A program made the translations under genes and the position numbers. Shown piece after piece: positions 1 to 8,157 of a DNA stretch of 36,928 nt. This DNA comes from Bacteroidales bacterium UBA3868 (GTDB lineage: Bacteria; Bacteroidota; Bacteroidia; Bacteroidales; WCHB1-69): assembly GCA_002392325.1 (NCBI GenBank), contig DGGS01000148.1, forward strand, positions 1 through 36,928, in the 5' to 3' direction. Position 1 is the first letter of the stretch. Every line of letters starts with the position of its first letter. Under the pieces are notes generated by a model that was not told where the DNA came from, made no database searches, and worked only from the letters and a program-made list of their open reading frames with translations.

Positions 1-143
1 TCGAGTTCCCTGACTGGTGGTTCAATATCCGTCCTTCCAACACAGAGCCATACCTGCGCCTGCTTATGGAAGCGCGCACCGAAGCCATGCTCCAAGAAAA
101 GCTTGCGGAAATGAAAGATGTGTTGAAAGCGTTTATGAAATAA
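1..143 (+). CDS. Phosphomannomutase/phosphoglucomutase, C-terminal end (partial)
   Basis: Only the last 46 codons are inside the window, in the frame that ends with TAA at 141-143. The visible residues include FNIRPSNTEPYLRLLMEA, the phosphate-binding signature of the C-terminal domain IV of alpha-D-phosphohexomutases (RPSNTEP loop). These enzymes interconvert hexose-6-phosphate and hexose-1-phosphate in the cytoplasm, feeding nucleotide-sugar and surface glycan synthesis. The fragment cannot tell phosphomannomutase from phosphoglucomutase. The rest of the gene lies upstream of the window. It converges on the pseudouridine synthase gene with only 9 bases between the stop codons, and I see no hairpin terminator there. 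Confidence 0.85.
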   Translation, partial: EFPDWWFNIRPSNTEPYLRLLMEARTEAMLQEKLAEMKDVLKAFMK

Positions 144-152
144 ACAGAGGAC

Positions 153-1193
153 TTATATTTCCACTCCCCTATTGCTTACATATCCCCGCCACTTTTCCAA
201 CACAGCTTGGAAGTCTGCGGGCAGTTCCGATTCAAAGCGCACAAACTCGCCCTTGGTGGGATGCACGAAGCCGATGGACTTGGCGTGCAGCGCCTGCCGC
301 GGCATTAAAGCGAAACAATTGCGCACAAACTGCTGATATTTGCTGAATGTGGTGCCCTTCAGGATGCGGTCACCTCCGTACGCCTCATCGCTGAACAGCG
401 GATGGCCGATATGCTGCATGTGCACACGGATTTGGTGCGTGCGGCCGGTTTCCAATTGGCACTCCACCAATGTGACATACCCAAAACGCTCTATCACTTT
501 CCAATGAGTGACAGCATGCTTGCCCTGCTCGCTCCCTTCCGGAAACACGGTCATCACCATCCGGTCTTTCGGGTTGCGCCCCACATTGCCCACGATGGTG
601 CCTTCGTCCTCTTCAAAGTCACCCCACGCCAACGCCCAATATTTGCGCTCCAAATCATGGTCGAAGAAGACCTTGGCCAAACGCATCTGCGCCAACTCGT
701 TTTTGGTCACAACAATAAGTCCTGATGTGTTTTTGTCGATACGATGCACCAGTAGCGGCTTCATGGGCGAACCGTCGGGCAGAGTTTGGTCTTTAAGATA
801 GTAATAAAGAGCATTGACCATAGTTCCCGTATAGTTGCCGAACGCCGGATGCACCACCATGCCCGCCTCCTTGTTGATGATTAGCAGGTCATCGTCCTCA
901 TATCGGATATCAAGAGGAATGTCTTCGGGTATGATTTCCGTGTCTCGTGGCGGATTGGGCATCAGCACAGATATGACATCGTTTGGCTTCACCTTGTAGT
1001 TCTGCCGCTCCACCTTGTCGTTCACCAAAATACAACCTGCCTTCGCCGCCTGCTGGATTTTGTTGCGCGAAGTATTTCGGATGAGGTTGAACAAATACTT
1101 GTCTATACGGATGATTTCCGTGCCGGGATCCACCACGAAGCGGAAATGTTCGTATAATTCGTCCTTTATGTTTGATTCAATATTTTCTGCCAT
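153..1193 (-). CDS. rluD: RluA/RluD-family 23S rRNA pseudouridine synthase
   Basis: This 346-residue protein isomerises specific uridines to pseudouridine in structured RNA, most likely helix 69 of 23S rRNA if it is a true RluD. An N-terminal S4 RNA-binding domain (about residues 26-85, containing ILVNDK and VKPNDVISV) is followed by the catalytic domain. The family motif HRIDKNTSGLIVV carries the catalytic aspartate at residue 153. A second family motif, LETGRTHQIRVHM, follows. Length and domain order match the family. The ATG at 1193 is kept because S4 begins only about 25 residues later. RluA, RluC and RluD cannot be separated by eye, so the symbol is provisional. It lies 85 bases downstream of the CAP-domain gene on the same strand, with a purine-rich tract between. 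Confidence 0.85.
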   Translation of the reverse strand: MAENIESNIKDELYEHFRFVVDPGTEIIRIDKYLFNLIRNTSRNKIQQAAKAGCILVNDKVERQNYKVKPNDVISVLMPNPPRDTEIIPEDIPLDIRYEDDDLLIINKEAGMVVHPAFGNYTGTMVNALYYYLKDQTLPDGSPMKPLLVHRIDKNTSGLIVVTKNELAQMRLAKVFFDHDLERKYWALAWGDFEEDEGTIVGNVGRNPKDRMVMTVFPEGSEQGKHAVTHWKVIERFGYVTLVECQLETGRTHQIRVHMQHIGHPLFSDEAYGGDRILKGTTFSKYQQFVRNCFALMPRQALHAKSIGFVHPTKGEFVRFESELPADFQAVLEKWRGYVSNRGVEI

Positions 1194-1231
1194 GAAATAA
1201 TAATATGATATTGCGAAAGTTGCGAATAGAA

Positions 1232-1278
1232 GTCACCCCTTTCACCTCTTTTACCCCATGTACCTCTTGTACCCTCTT
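1232..1278 (-). repeat. Purine-rich imperfect repeat tract (copy 1)
   Basis: Read on the minus strand, the bases just after the stop codon of the CAP-domain gene are a chain of purine-rich units built from GGTAAAA, GGTGAAA and GGTACA. AAGAGGTGAAA (1240-1250) and GGGTAAAAG (1248-1256) both recur in the tract at 13337-13378, which also sits at the 3' end of a minus-strand gene. Function unknown. I see no terminator-like hairpin in it. Confidence 0.5.
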
Positions 1279-3735
1279 TTATCTATCACAATTCTTGCAC
1301 AAGATGGCTTTCACCTCTTCGTTTTCCATCACGCAATACGGAATCTTCTCGAAGACACTACACAAGCGACCCGGGTTTTTCTCAAAGGCGATTTTCACGG
1401 CTTTGGTGAAAAGCGCACTCAAATATGATTCCGGCCGATGGGCGGCGATGGAAACATACGACATGATGAAATCTTCGGAAATCTTAGGATCATCCAAGAA
1501 CGGATCCATCAATGAGAGGGCGTATGCGTAATCGTGCTTTTTCACAAAACAGGCAGCCAGCTTGTATGCGTTCTGCCAACTGTCGAGCTTGGGGTTACGA
1601 ATCTCTTTGATCTTGGCAAAGGTGGCGGTTTGCAATGCCTGGTTTTCCATGCTTTGAACAGCTGTATCCAGATAATTCACCAGTTTCAGCTGATATTCCA
1701 TGTTAAGACTGTTCACCCGCTCTTTCGGAACTCCGGGAACGGAATACAGACGGTCGATGGCTGCCTGTATCTTGGCAATGTCAGCGGGAGAGTTAATCTT
1801 ACCCAAGAACACATCGCCAACCGTGGTGTTGAACAAAAGCATCTGGTTGGCCGGATTGAGGTTATACACCTTGGTCATTTCAGACGCAAGATTCTCCGTC
1901 AACTTCGGTGCTTTCAAACACTGGACATACAGGCGGTTGTTCAACAGCGTCTGGTAATCCTTGTTGTTCGGGATTTTAAGATCATTCAGAACAGAACTGT
2001 TGTATTCGCCTTTTTCCACTTTGTCAATGATGTAATTCTCAATCGACATGGCCAGACCTTTGTTTTTATTCTTGATGGCCTGATTGAATTTCCATGTGGC
2101 GAAGGCCTCTTCCTGTTCCTTGGTGGAAGCGGAATAGGTGACATAATACTTGATCTCATAGTAACGGCACGGGGCCAACCAACCGCTGTCGAGGGTTTTC
2201 AGCGCCCAGCTGTCGCTCCGGAGCTGGCGGGCGGCTTCGTCCAGCGTGAGGAAACTCAAATCATAGTATTCCCCATTGTTCACAATGCTCTTCTTGAAGT
2301 CCTCCCAACAATAATCGTAGCTGATGGTAATGTCGGCACCGGGTGATTTGGTGAGCATATCTTTCTTCAAAAACTCAGCGCGTTTGGTCTGAATCTTCTG
2401 GTAATTGGCATCCTTGTAGTAATTCGGGGAATTGTGGGCAATAATCTCAATTTTATTGACCGTGTATTCCGGAACATCCGCATTTTTCAGTACGGAGTCA
2501 AAAGCGGCGGTTGTGTAGTCGGTTTTCTTCAAATCGTATGGGAATGAAACGCTGAACGTGCTCTCCTCAGGCGTAATAACCCATTCACCAGCGCTCTTGA
2601 TGCCTTTTTCATCTTTCAAATAGTTGATTTTCTCCGTATAGGAGGCATTCTTCACCTCAATATTCTTCGGGATGATGGTACGGCAAACGCGGTTGCCCTC
2701 TTTCAACACCAACACATGAATGTCCACATCCTTGTTCAGTTCCACTTGTTCCGGAAGATCGGCCACTTTGGCAATCAGCTTGCCGCTCTTGAGGTTCGCG
2801 TTTTCGTTCTTCTCCATAATCGTTTCAAAGGTGATGGGTTTGGTGACAAAACCGCGGTTGGCATGGTCGTAATCAATATTGAATCCGTCGCATTCGTATT
2901 GGCTGCGTTGCACAAAATCGATGGCGATGGCGTCCCCTTCTTTGCCGATGAGTTTTTTCAGTTGCTTGTAATCGTCGCATTTGATGTAAACTTCACCGTT
3001 TTTGCTGATGCTGACATATTCGGAAAGCACTTCAAGTGCGGGTTCGGCAGCGCATTTCTTGCATATTTTGTCATCGTATGCCTTGAGATTGGCCATACCT
3101 TTGGAGTAAGGCAGGTCCTTGGCTCCGTAGGCCGGCTTATACGGATTGAAAGAGCGGTCGTTGCCGAACACCATCGAAATGTACATGTTCTTCATCTGCG
3201 CGTCGGTATTCATGCCCAGGCCCACATAACTGTATTGTCTGTCCAACAGGACTTCCACTTGTTTCGCATTCTTCAGAAATGTCTGCACGGCGGCCAAGCA
3301 AAGGTCATAGTAGGAATATTCCTGCTCACCGAGGTACGCTTTCACTTTGGTGACCAGTTCGAAACCATTGCCCGACAAGCTATATTTGCGCATACGGTAT
3401 GGCAAAGTCTTGTATGGAGCGAAGTTGTCTTCCGTCTTCTCATCCTTGGAGGCCATGTAGTCGGCCTGGAACTGCGCGGTGGAGTCCATGTTGATATCGT
3501 GCTTCATGGGCGGCAAGAAGCGGTATTGCGCACGGGCGGCGTCCAACACCTCGGACATGCATTTGTATAAAACCTTGCTGTCATAATTGTTAGGGGTAAA
3601 ATTCTTGGCGTACTTCGCATTTTCCTTAATCTGCACCGGATTGAAATCCATATAGGGAGATTCGGTTTGGGCAAACGAGAAATTGCTGATAACCAATAAG
3701 ATGGCAACAAATAACGCAAAAATATTCTTATTCAT
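1279..3735 (-). CDS. Large secreted CAP-domain protein with OmpA-like middle region
   Basis: This 818-residue protein has a clear signal peptide ending near SFAQ and no later membrane segment, so it is exported to the periplasm or surface. Residues about 55-195 resemble a CAP/SCP (PR-1) domain: a helix with a small N-terminal pattern (LDAARAQYRFLPP), then DSTAQFQADYMA, a helix, and a strand pair ending YVGLGMNTDAQ...YISMVFG. Around residues 395-465, VNKIEIIAHNSPN followed by TKRAEFLKKDML recalls the OmpA-like fold (strand, then the LSxxRA helix). The remaining roughly 300 residues look helical, possibly TPR-like. CxxC pairs occur near residue 225 (CKKC) and at the extreme C terminus (CKNC). 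No T9SS C-terminal signal is apparent. The exact function is unknown. It is divergent from rpmH. Confidence 0.6.
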   Translation of the reverse strand: MNKNIFALFVAILLVISNFSFAQTESPYMDFNPVQIKENAKYAKNFTPNNYDSKVLYKCMSEVLDAARAQYRFLPPMKHDINMDSTAQFQADYMASKDEKTEDNFAPYKTLPYRMRKYSLSGNGFELVTKVKAYLGEQEYSYYDLCLAAVQTFLKNAKQVEVLLDRQYSYVGLGMNTDAQMKNMYISMVFGNDRSFNPYKPAYGAKDLPYSKGMANLKAYDDKICKKCAAEPALEVLSEYVSISKNGEVYIKCDDYKQLKKLIGKEGDAIAIDFVQRSQYECDGFNIDYDHANRGFVTKPITFETIMEKNENANLKSGKLIAKVADLPEQVELNKDVDIHVLVLKEGNRVCRTIIPKNIEVKNASYTEKINYLKDEKGIKSAGEWVITPEESTFSVSFPYDLKKTDYTTAAFDSVLKNADVPEYTVNKIEIIAHNSPNYYKDANYQKIQTKRAEFLKKDMLTKSPGADITISYDYCWEDFKKSIVNNGEYYDLSFLTLDEAARQLRSDSWALKTLDSGWLAPCRYYEIKYYVTYSASTKEQEEAFATWKFNQAIKNKNKGLAMSIENYIIDKVEKGEYNSSVLNDLKIPNNKDYQTLLNNRLYVQCLKAPKLTENLASEMTKVYNLNPANQMLLFNTTVGDVFLGKINSPADIAKIQAAIDRLYSVPGVPKERVNSLNMEYQLKLVNYLDTAVQSMENQALQTATFAKIKEIRNPKLDSWQNAYKLAACFVKKHDYAYALSLMDPFLDDPKISEDFIMSYVSIAAHRPESYLSALFTKAVKIAFEKNPGRLCSVFEKIPYCVMENEEVKAILCKNCDR

Positions 3736-3837
3736 AGGGGCAAAAATTTATTCATTTTAAACAGAAAAGCAATAATACTAAAAAAAGTGGAAATACAGAC
3801 AGCAAATCAGACTATAATTTTTTTTAACAATAAAAAG

Positions 3838-3867
3838 TTTGTTTATTTGAAAAAAAGTGTATTTTTG
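3838..3867 (+). promoter_or_regulatory. Bacteroidota-type promoter of rpmH
   Basis: TATTTTTG at 3860-3867 matches the -7 consensus TAnnTTTG exactly. TTTG at 3838-3841 lies 18 bases upstream, as expected for the -33 element. The rpmH start codon is 40 bases downstream of the -7 element. Confidence 0.7.
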
Positions 3868-3907
3868 CACCCCCAAAAAAGAGAGTAAAAAACAAACATT
3901 TAGAGAG

Positions 3908-4066
3908 ATGAAAAGAACATATCAACCTTCAAATGAAAGACGCAGAAACAAACACGGTTTCAGAGAGAGAATGTCCACCGCTAATGGTCGCCGTGTGTTG
4001 GCTGCCCGCAGAGCGAAAGGCAGAAAGAAACTGACCGTTTCTGACGAAAGTCTCGGCAGAAAATAA
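3908..4066 (+). CDS. rpmH: 50S ribosomal protein L34
   Basis: The 52-residue, very basic protein begins [18 protein letters not shown] and has the canonical L34 core ([25 protein letters not shown]). L34 sits in the large ribosomal subunit next to 23S rRNA. I chose the ATG at 3908, not an upstream one at 3857 that would add a non-homologous leader and overlap the promoter. The dnaA and rnpA genes that accompany rpmH in many other phyla are absent here. The gene forms its own unit between an exact TAnnTTTG promoter and a hairpin terminator. Confidence 0.97.
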   Translation: MKRTYQPSNERRRNKHGFRERMSTANGRRVLAARRAKGRKKLTVSDESLGRK

Positions 4067-4097
4067 TAACTGTCCGATAATTGCGTTTTTATCAAGG

Positions 4098-4125
4098 AAA
4101 AGAAGGCGGTCGTCTTCTTTTTTTT
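4098..4125 (+). terminator. Intrinsic terminator of rpmH
   Basis: A ten-pair stem (one G-T wobble) with tetraloop GGTC occupies 4098-4121. It is followed directly by a run of T to 4125. It begins 32 bases after the rpmH stop. Confidence 0.75.
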
Positions 4126-4126
4126 G

Positions 4127-4134
4127 TATTTTCG
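4127..4134 (+). promoter_or_regulatory. Probable -7 element of the surA-like gene
   Basis: TATTTTCG differs from TAnnTTTG at one base. It starts one base after the T-run of the rpmH terminator and lies 45 bases before the chosen start codon. Confidence 0.4.
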
Positions 4135-4179
4135 CCCCGCGTTTTTGAGGACGCAAATTGGTTTAAAGACGATGAACGC

Positions 4180-5535
4180 ATGATGAAAAAAACATTTTTC
4201 TGCGGCCTGCTGTTTCTGATGTGCAGCGTTTCTGTGCTCGCCCAAGGCGGCGGGATCCCCGTTGACGGCATTGTGGCGGTCATCGGTAAGGAAATCATTA
4301 TGCAGTCGGATCTGGAAAAGCACTACCTTGACTACACCGCCCAATTCAACACGGTGGAGGATCCGGAAGAAACACGATGCTATATTCTTGAGACGCTGAT
4401 GTTTAACAAACTGATGGTCAACCAAGCCGAGTTGGACAGCATTGAGGTCACCGACGAGGAAGTGGACTATCTTGTAAACAGCCGGCTCTCCTACTTTCTG
4501 CAACAAGTGGGCGGCAACACGAAATACATTGAGGAATATTTCCACAAACCCATTTCCGAAATCAAGAAGGATTTAAAGGAGATGATGTATGAGCAGGCAC
4601 TGATCGATCAGGTCCAGTCCAAGATCACCAGCAACATCACGGTCACCCCTTCGGAGGTGAAGCAGTTTGCCAAAAACCTGAGTGCTGACAGTCTGCCCGT
4701 TGTACCCACCAGCTACCAGTTTGGCGAAATTGTAAAAATTCCGCCGGTTAGCGAAGAAGAGACAGAAGCCGTGAAGGCGCGCTTGAACGAGTACCGCGAG
4801 CGCGTGCTCCGGGGCGAGAAGTTCTCCATGCTCGCACGCCTCTACTCCGATGACCCCGGCAGCGCCTCCAAGGGCGGCGACCTCGGTTTCGTGGAACGCG
4901 GCACCCTCTACCCCGAATTCGAAGCCGTGGCCTTCAACCTGAAGTCCGGCGAAATCTCACAAGTGCTTAAAACCCGCGCCGGTTACCACATCATCCAGAT
5001 GATCGAGCGCAAGGGCGAGTCCATCCATGTTGCCCACATCCTCATCCAACCCAAACCCTCCACCGAAGAGCAGGTGAAAGCCATCTCCTACCTTGACAGC
5101 GTGCGCGGCATCATCATTAACGAGAAACTCAGCTTGGAAGAGGCGGCCAAAAGGTTCTCCGAAGGACCCACGAAATCCAACGGAGGCATGGTGGTGAATC
5201 CCTACACCAATTCCCACAACTTTGACAGACAGTCTCTGGATGAGGCCACTTTCGCCTCTATCAATAAATTAATACCCGGCGAATACTCCGAATGCGTGCC
5301 CTTCGTGAACGATGACGGCATCATGGCTTACCGGCTCATTTACCTCAAAGAGAAGGTTGCCGAACACCGCGCCAACATCGTGGAAGATTATGACATGATC
5401 AAAAACGCCGCACTTGAAGAGAAAAAATACAACGCCCTCCAAAAATGGGTGGTGGACAAAGTGAAAGTGACCAGCATTAAACTGAATGCACAATATAAGG
5501 AATGTTCCTTCGTTACCAAATGGCAGATTCCTTAA
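4180..5535 (+). CDS. surA: SurA-like periplasmic peptidyl-prolyl isomerase / outer-membrane protein chaperone
   Basis: The protein (451 residues from this start) has a signal peptide MMKKTFFCGLLFLMCSVSVLAQ and then the SurA N-terminal motif DGIVAVIGKEIIMQSDLE. It carries two parvulin (PpiC) repeats. The first is canonical (FSMLARLYSDDPGSASKGGDLGFV, then AGYHIIQM). The second starts VAHILIQPKPSTEEQ and has a weaker core (GGMVV). SurA proteins escort unfolded outer-membrane proteins across the periplasm, which fits an organism with many beta-barrels and a T9SS. The open frame extends upstream to 4081, but those 33 extra residues overlap the rpmH terminator and promoter and precede the signal peptide, so I start at 4180. 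The adjacent ATG at 4183 is equally possible. The MoxR gene follows after 47 bases. Confidence 0.85.
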   Translation: MMKKTFFCGLLFLMCSVSVLAQGGGIPVDGIVAVIGKEIIMQSDLEKHYLDYTAQFNTVEDPEETRCYILETLMFNKLMVNQAELDSIEVTDEEVDYLVNSRLSYFLQQVGGNTKYIEEYFHKPISEIKKDLKEMMYEQALIDQVQSKITSNITVTPSEVKQFAKNLSADSLPVVPTSYQFGEIVKIPPVSEEETEAVKARLNEYRERVLRGEKFSMLARLYSDDPGSASKGGDLGFVERGTLYPEFEAVAFNLKSGEISQVLKTRAGYHIIQMIERKGESIHVAHILIQPKPSTEEQVKAISYLDSVRGIIINEKLSLEEAAKRFSEGPTKSNGGMVVNPYTNSHNFDRQSLDEATFASINKLIPGEYSECVPFVNDDGIMAYRLIYLKEKVAEHRANIVEDYDMIKNAALEEKKYNALQKWVVDKVKVTSIKLNAQYKECSFVTKWQIP

Positions 5536-5582
5536 CAGGTATTATTCAAGGGAACTGATACAAAATTAATTGAACTACTAAT

Positions 5583-6563
5583 ATGGATTTGAACACGAAA
5601 ACGGATGTGGAAGCCATTGAGGCTTTCGTTGAAAAATATAAAGAGCTGAAACAGGAAATCGCCAAGGTGATAGTGGGCCAGGATGAAGTGGTAAAGAACA
5701 TCCTAATGGCCATGTTCAGTCGCAGCCACGCATTGCTGATTGGTGTGCCCGGACTGGCTAAAACATTGATGATCACCACAATAGCCAAGGCGGTGGATAT
5801 GAGTTACAACCGTATCCAGTTCACCCCCGACTTGATGCCTTCCGACATCATGGGTGCCGAGATTCTGGACGACAGCCGTAATTTCAAGTTTGTAAAGGGC
5901 CCTATATTCGCCAATATCGTGCTCGCGGACGAGATCAACCGTACCCCGCCCAAAACGCAATCCGCTTTGCTGGAAGCCATGCAGGAGCGCTCCGTCAGTA
6001 TGAACGGCACCACCTACGCCCTTCCCGACCCGTTCTTTGTGCTGGCCACACAAAACCCAATTGAGCAAGAGGGTACCTACCCGCTGCCAGAGGCCCAACA
6101 AGACCGCTTCATGTTCAATATTATGCTGGATTATCCTTCTCAAGATGAGGAGGTTCAAATCGTGAAAAGCACCATCCACGGCGCCATGCAGGAACCCAAA
6201 CGTGTGCTGACTGTGGAGGATATCATCTTCTACCAGAAGTTGTTGCAGAAAGTGCCTGTTCCGGAGAATGTCTATCGCTATGCCGTGAATCTGGCTACGC
6301 TCACCCGCCCGGGCACATCAAAAGCGCACCAATGGGCCAACGACTACCTCTCCTGGGGTGCCGGTCCGCGAGCCTCCCAGTTTCTGATCATTGGTGCCCG
6401 CACACACGCCGTTCTGGATGGCAAGTACTCTCCCGATATTGAGGATGTGAAAGCTGTGGCACACAACATTTTACGCCACCGTATCATCAAAAACTACAAG
6501 GCGGAAGCCGAAGGCATCACCGTGGAGCAGATTATCGACAAACTGCTCGTGGCAGCAGAATAA
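5583..6563 (+). CDS. MoxR-family AAA+ ATPase
   Basis: This 326-residue cytoplasmic ATPase has Walker A GVPGLAKT (residues 54-61), Walker B LADEINR with the acidic pair at 116-117, and sensor motif ATQNPIEQEGTYPLPEAQ followed by DRF, the arrangement typical of MoxR proteins (AAA_3 plus lid domain). MoxR ATPases act as chaperones that help assemble or activate partner complexes, often von Willebrand factor A proteins. The usual partners (a DUF58 protein, a VWA protein, BatA/B) are not next to it. It is followed 12 bases later by a histidine kinase gene. The surA-like gene lies 47 bases upstream, so the three may be cotranscribed. Confidence 0.93.
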   Translation: MDLNTKTDVEAIEAFVEKYKELKQEIAKVIVGQDEVVKNILMAMFSRSHALLIGVPGLAKTLMITTIAKAVDMSYNRIQFTPDLMPSDIMGAEILDDSRNFKFVKGPIFANIVLADEINRTPPKTQSALLEAMQERSVSMNGTTYALPDPFFVLATQNPIEQEGTYPLPEAQQDRFMFNIMLDYPSQDEEVQIVKSTIHGAMQEPKRVLTVEDIIFYQKLLQKVPVPENVYRYAVNLATLTRPGTSKAHQWANDYLSWGAGPRASQFLIIGARTHAVLDGKYSPDIEDVKAVAHNILRHRIIKNYKAEAEGITVEQIIDKLLVAAE

Positions 6564-6575
6564 AACCATACCATC

Positions 6576-8087
6576 ATGGCCAAAAACGACCTGCATAGTG
6601 CCCGTTGGAAATGGCTGCTTTTCATCTCTGCGGCGGTCGTTTTTGTGCTTATCATCATCTATTCCAACAAACTGTTCAATAATATCGCCCAAGAAGAGCG
6701 CAAGCGTATCGAAATTTGGGCGGGAGCCATCTCGTATAAGGCAAAAATCGTAAACGAGACAGAGAACTTCTTCAACTCCATCAAGTTGGAGGAGGACAAC
6801 CATGCGAAGATATTGGCTACGGCCATCCAAAAAATTATTGAAGCACCGCTGGATGAGGATCTTACATTCTATCAGAGCATTATTTCAGCCAACAAGACAG
6901 TCCCACTGATTGTGACCAGCCGGGGCGGCAGCATAGACGCTTCCGTCAATGTGCCAGACAGTGTCTCGCGCATGCGCAACATCAAGGAAATGGGCGAGGA
7001 AGACAAAGCCAAATACAACAGTCTCACCATCCCGTATATTGCCAACCGCTACCTGACCATTTACTATCAGGAAGCGCCTGCCTATGCTGAACTTCATGTG
7101 GTGATTGACAACCTGGTGGAGTCTTTCTTCCAGGAAACCGTCATCAACTCGGCATCCGTGCCCGTTATCATCACGGATAGCACGAAAAAGAACATTATCA
7201 ACACAGGCAATATCGACTCCACCCAACTGGCCGACACCACTCTATTGCTGGAAACTTTGGACAAGATGATGGCTTCCAACAAGCCCATTGAGATCAATCT
7301 GCTCGATCATGGCACCTGCTATGTGTTCTACGAGGAATCTCCCGTGTTGAAACAACTCCGTTTGGTTCCTTTCATTGAACTTGGATTCATTATCATCTTC
7401 CTGATTATCGCTTATTTACTGCTTAGTGTAACCCGCCGCTCGGAGCAAAACCGGATTTGGGTGGGCATGAGCAAAGAGACAGCGCACCAGCTGGGCACGC
7501 CCATCTCCTCGCTGATGGCTTGGAATGAGCTGCTGAAAGAAATGGATGTGGACCAGTCCATACCCACTGAGATCGGGAAGGATGTGAAGCGGTTGGAGAC
7601 GATTGCGCAGCGTTTCTCCAAAATCGGTTCCGCTCCTGTATTGAACGACACCGACCTCATTATGGTAATCAGCGAATTTGTTCCCTATTTGCAAACCCGC
7701 TTGTCCTCCATGGTGAACATCACTTTCCACAAACCCGAGATGGAGCAACTCGTGCTTCCGTTGAATCGCTATTTGTTTGAGTGGGTAGTGGAAAATCTCT
7801 GCAAAAACGCCGTGGACGCCATGGATGGTAAGGGTTCCATCAACATTCGCATTTCGGAAGAGAAGAACAAGGTTTTTGTGGACATTGAAGATACCGGCAA
7901 AGGTATTCCGGCCAAAATGCACAAGAAGATATTCTCACCCGGTTACACTTCCAAAAACCGCGGTTGGGGTTTGGGGCTGACATTGGCCAAACGCATCATC
8001 AACGAGTACCACAAAGGCAAACTCTTCGTCAAATCTTCTGTTATTGACGAAGGTACGGTAATGCGGATACAACTTCGAAAATCCTAA
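6576..8087 (+). CDS. Membrane sensor histidine kinase
   Basis: The 503-residue protein has a transmembrane segment near residues 12-30, an extracytoplasmic sensor region of about 230 residues, and a second segment at about 265-285. The cytoplasmic kinase follows. The phospho-acceptor box reads MSKETAHQLGTPISSL with His304. The ATPase shows an N box (ENLCKNAVDAM), a G1 box (DTGKGIP) and a G2-type box (RGWGLGLTLAKRI). The AHQLGTP version of the H box is common in Bacteroidota kinases. It would autophosphorylate in response to an envelope signal and pass phosphate to a response regulator, but none is encoded nearby. The 12-base gap to the MoxR gene suggests cotranscription. The signal cannot be inferred. 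Confidence 0.92.
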   Translation: MAKNDLHSARWKWLLFISAAVVFVLIIIYSNKLFNNIAQEERKRIEIWAGAISYKAKIVNETENFFNSIKLEEDNHAKILATAIQKIIEAPLDEDLTFYQSIISANKTVPLIVTSRGGSIDASVNVPDSVSRMRNIKEMGEEDKAKYNSLTIPYIANRYLTIYYQEAPAYAELHVVIDNLVESFFQETVINSASVPVIITDSTKKNIINTGNIDSTQLADTTLLLETLDKMMASNKPIEINLLDHGTCYVFYEESPVLKQLRLVPFIELGFIIIFLIIAYLLLSVTRRSEQNRIWVGMSKETAHQLGTPISSLMAWNELLKEMDVDQSIPTEIGKDVKRLETIAQRFSKIGSAPVLNDTDLIMVISEFVPYLQTRLSSMVNITFHKPEMEQLVLPLNRYLFEWVVENLCKNAVDAMDGKGSINIRISEEKNKVFVDIEDTGKGIPAKMHKKIFSPGYTSKNRGWGLGLTLAKRIINEYHKGKLFVKSSVIDEGTVMRIQLRKS

Positions 8088-8110
8088 TTTATAGCACTTT
8101 TACACATAAA

Positions 8111-8140
8111 AAAAGCAGGGCTTTCACCCTGCTTTTTCAA
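8111..8140 (+). terminator. Bidirectional intrinsic terminator
   Basis: AAAAGCAGGG (8111-8120) pairs perfectly with CCCTGCTTTT (8127-8136) around a six-base loop. It has T-rich flanks in both orientations and lies between the convergent histidine kinase and pnp genes. Confidence 0.85.
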
Positions 8141-8157
8141 TATTGTCACTATATGGA

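Noticed and set aside
4081..4179. N-terminal extension of the SurA-like protein
   Set aside because: It overlaps the rpmH terminator and the -7 element, and it precedes a complete signal peptide.
3922..4545. A 207-codon minus-strand frame over rpmH and the start of the surA-like gene
   Set aside because: It lies opposite two well-supported genes, crosses a terminator and promoter, and its product resembles no family I recognise.
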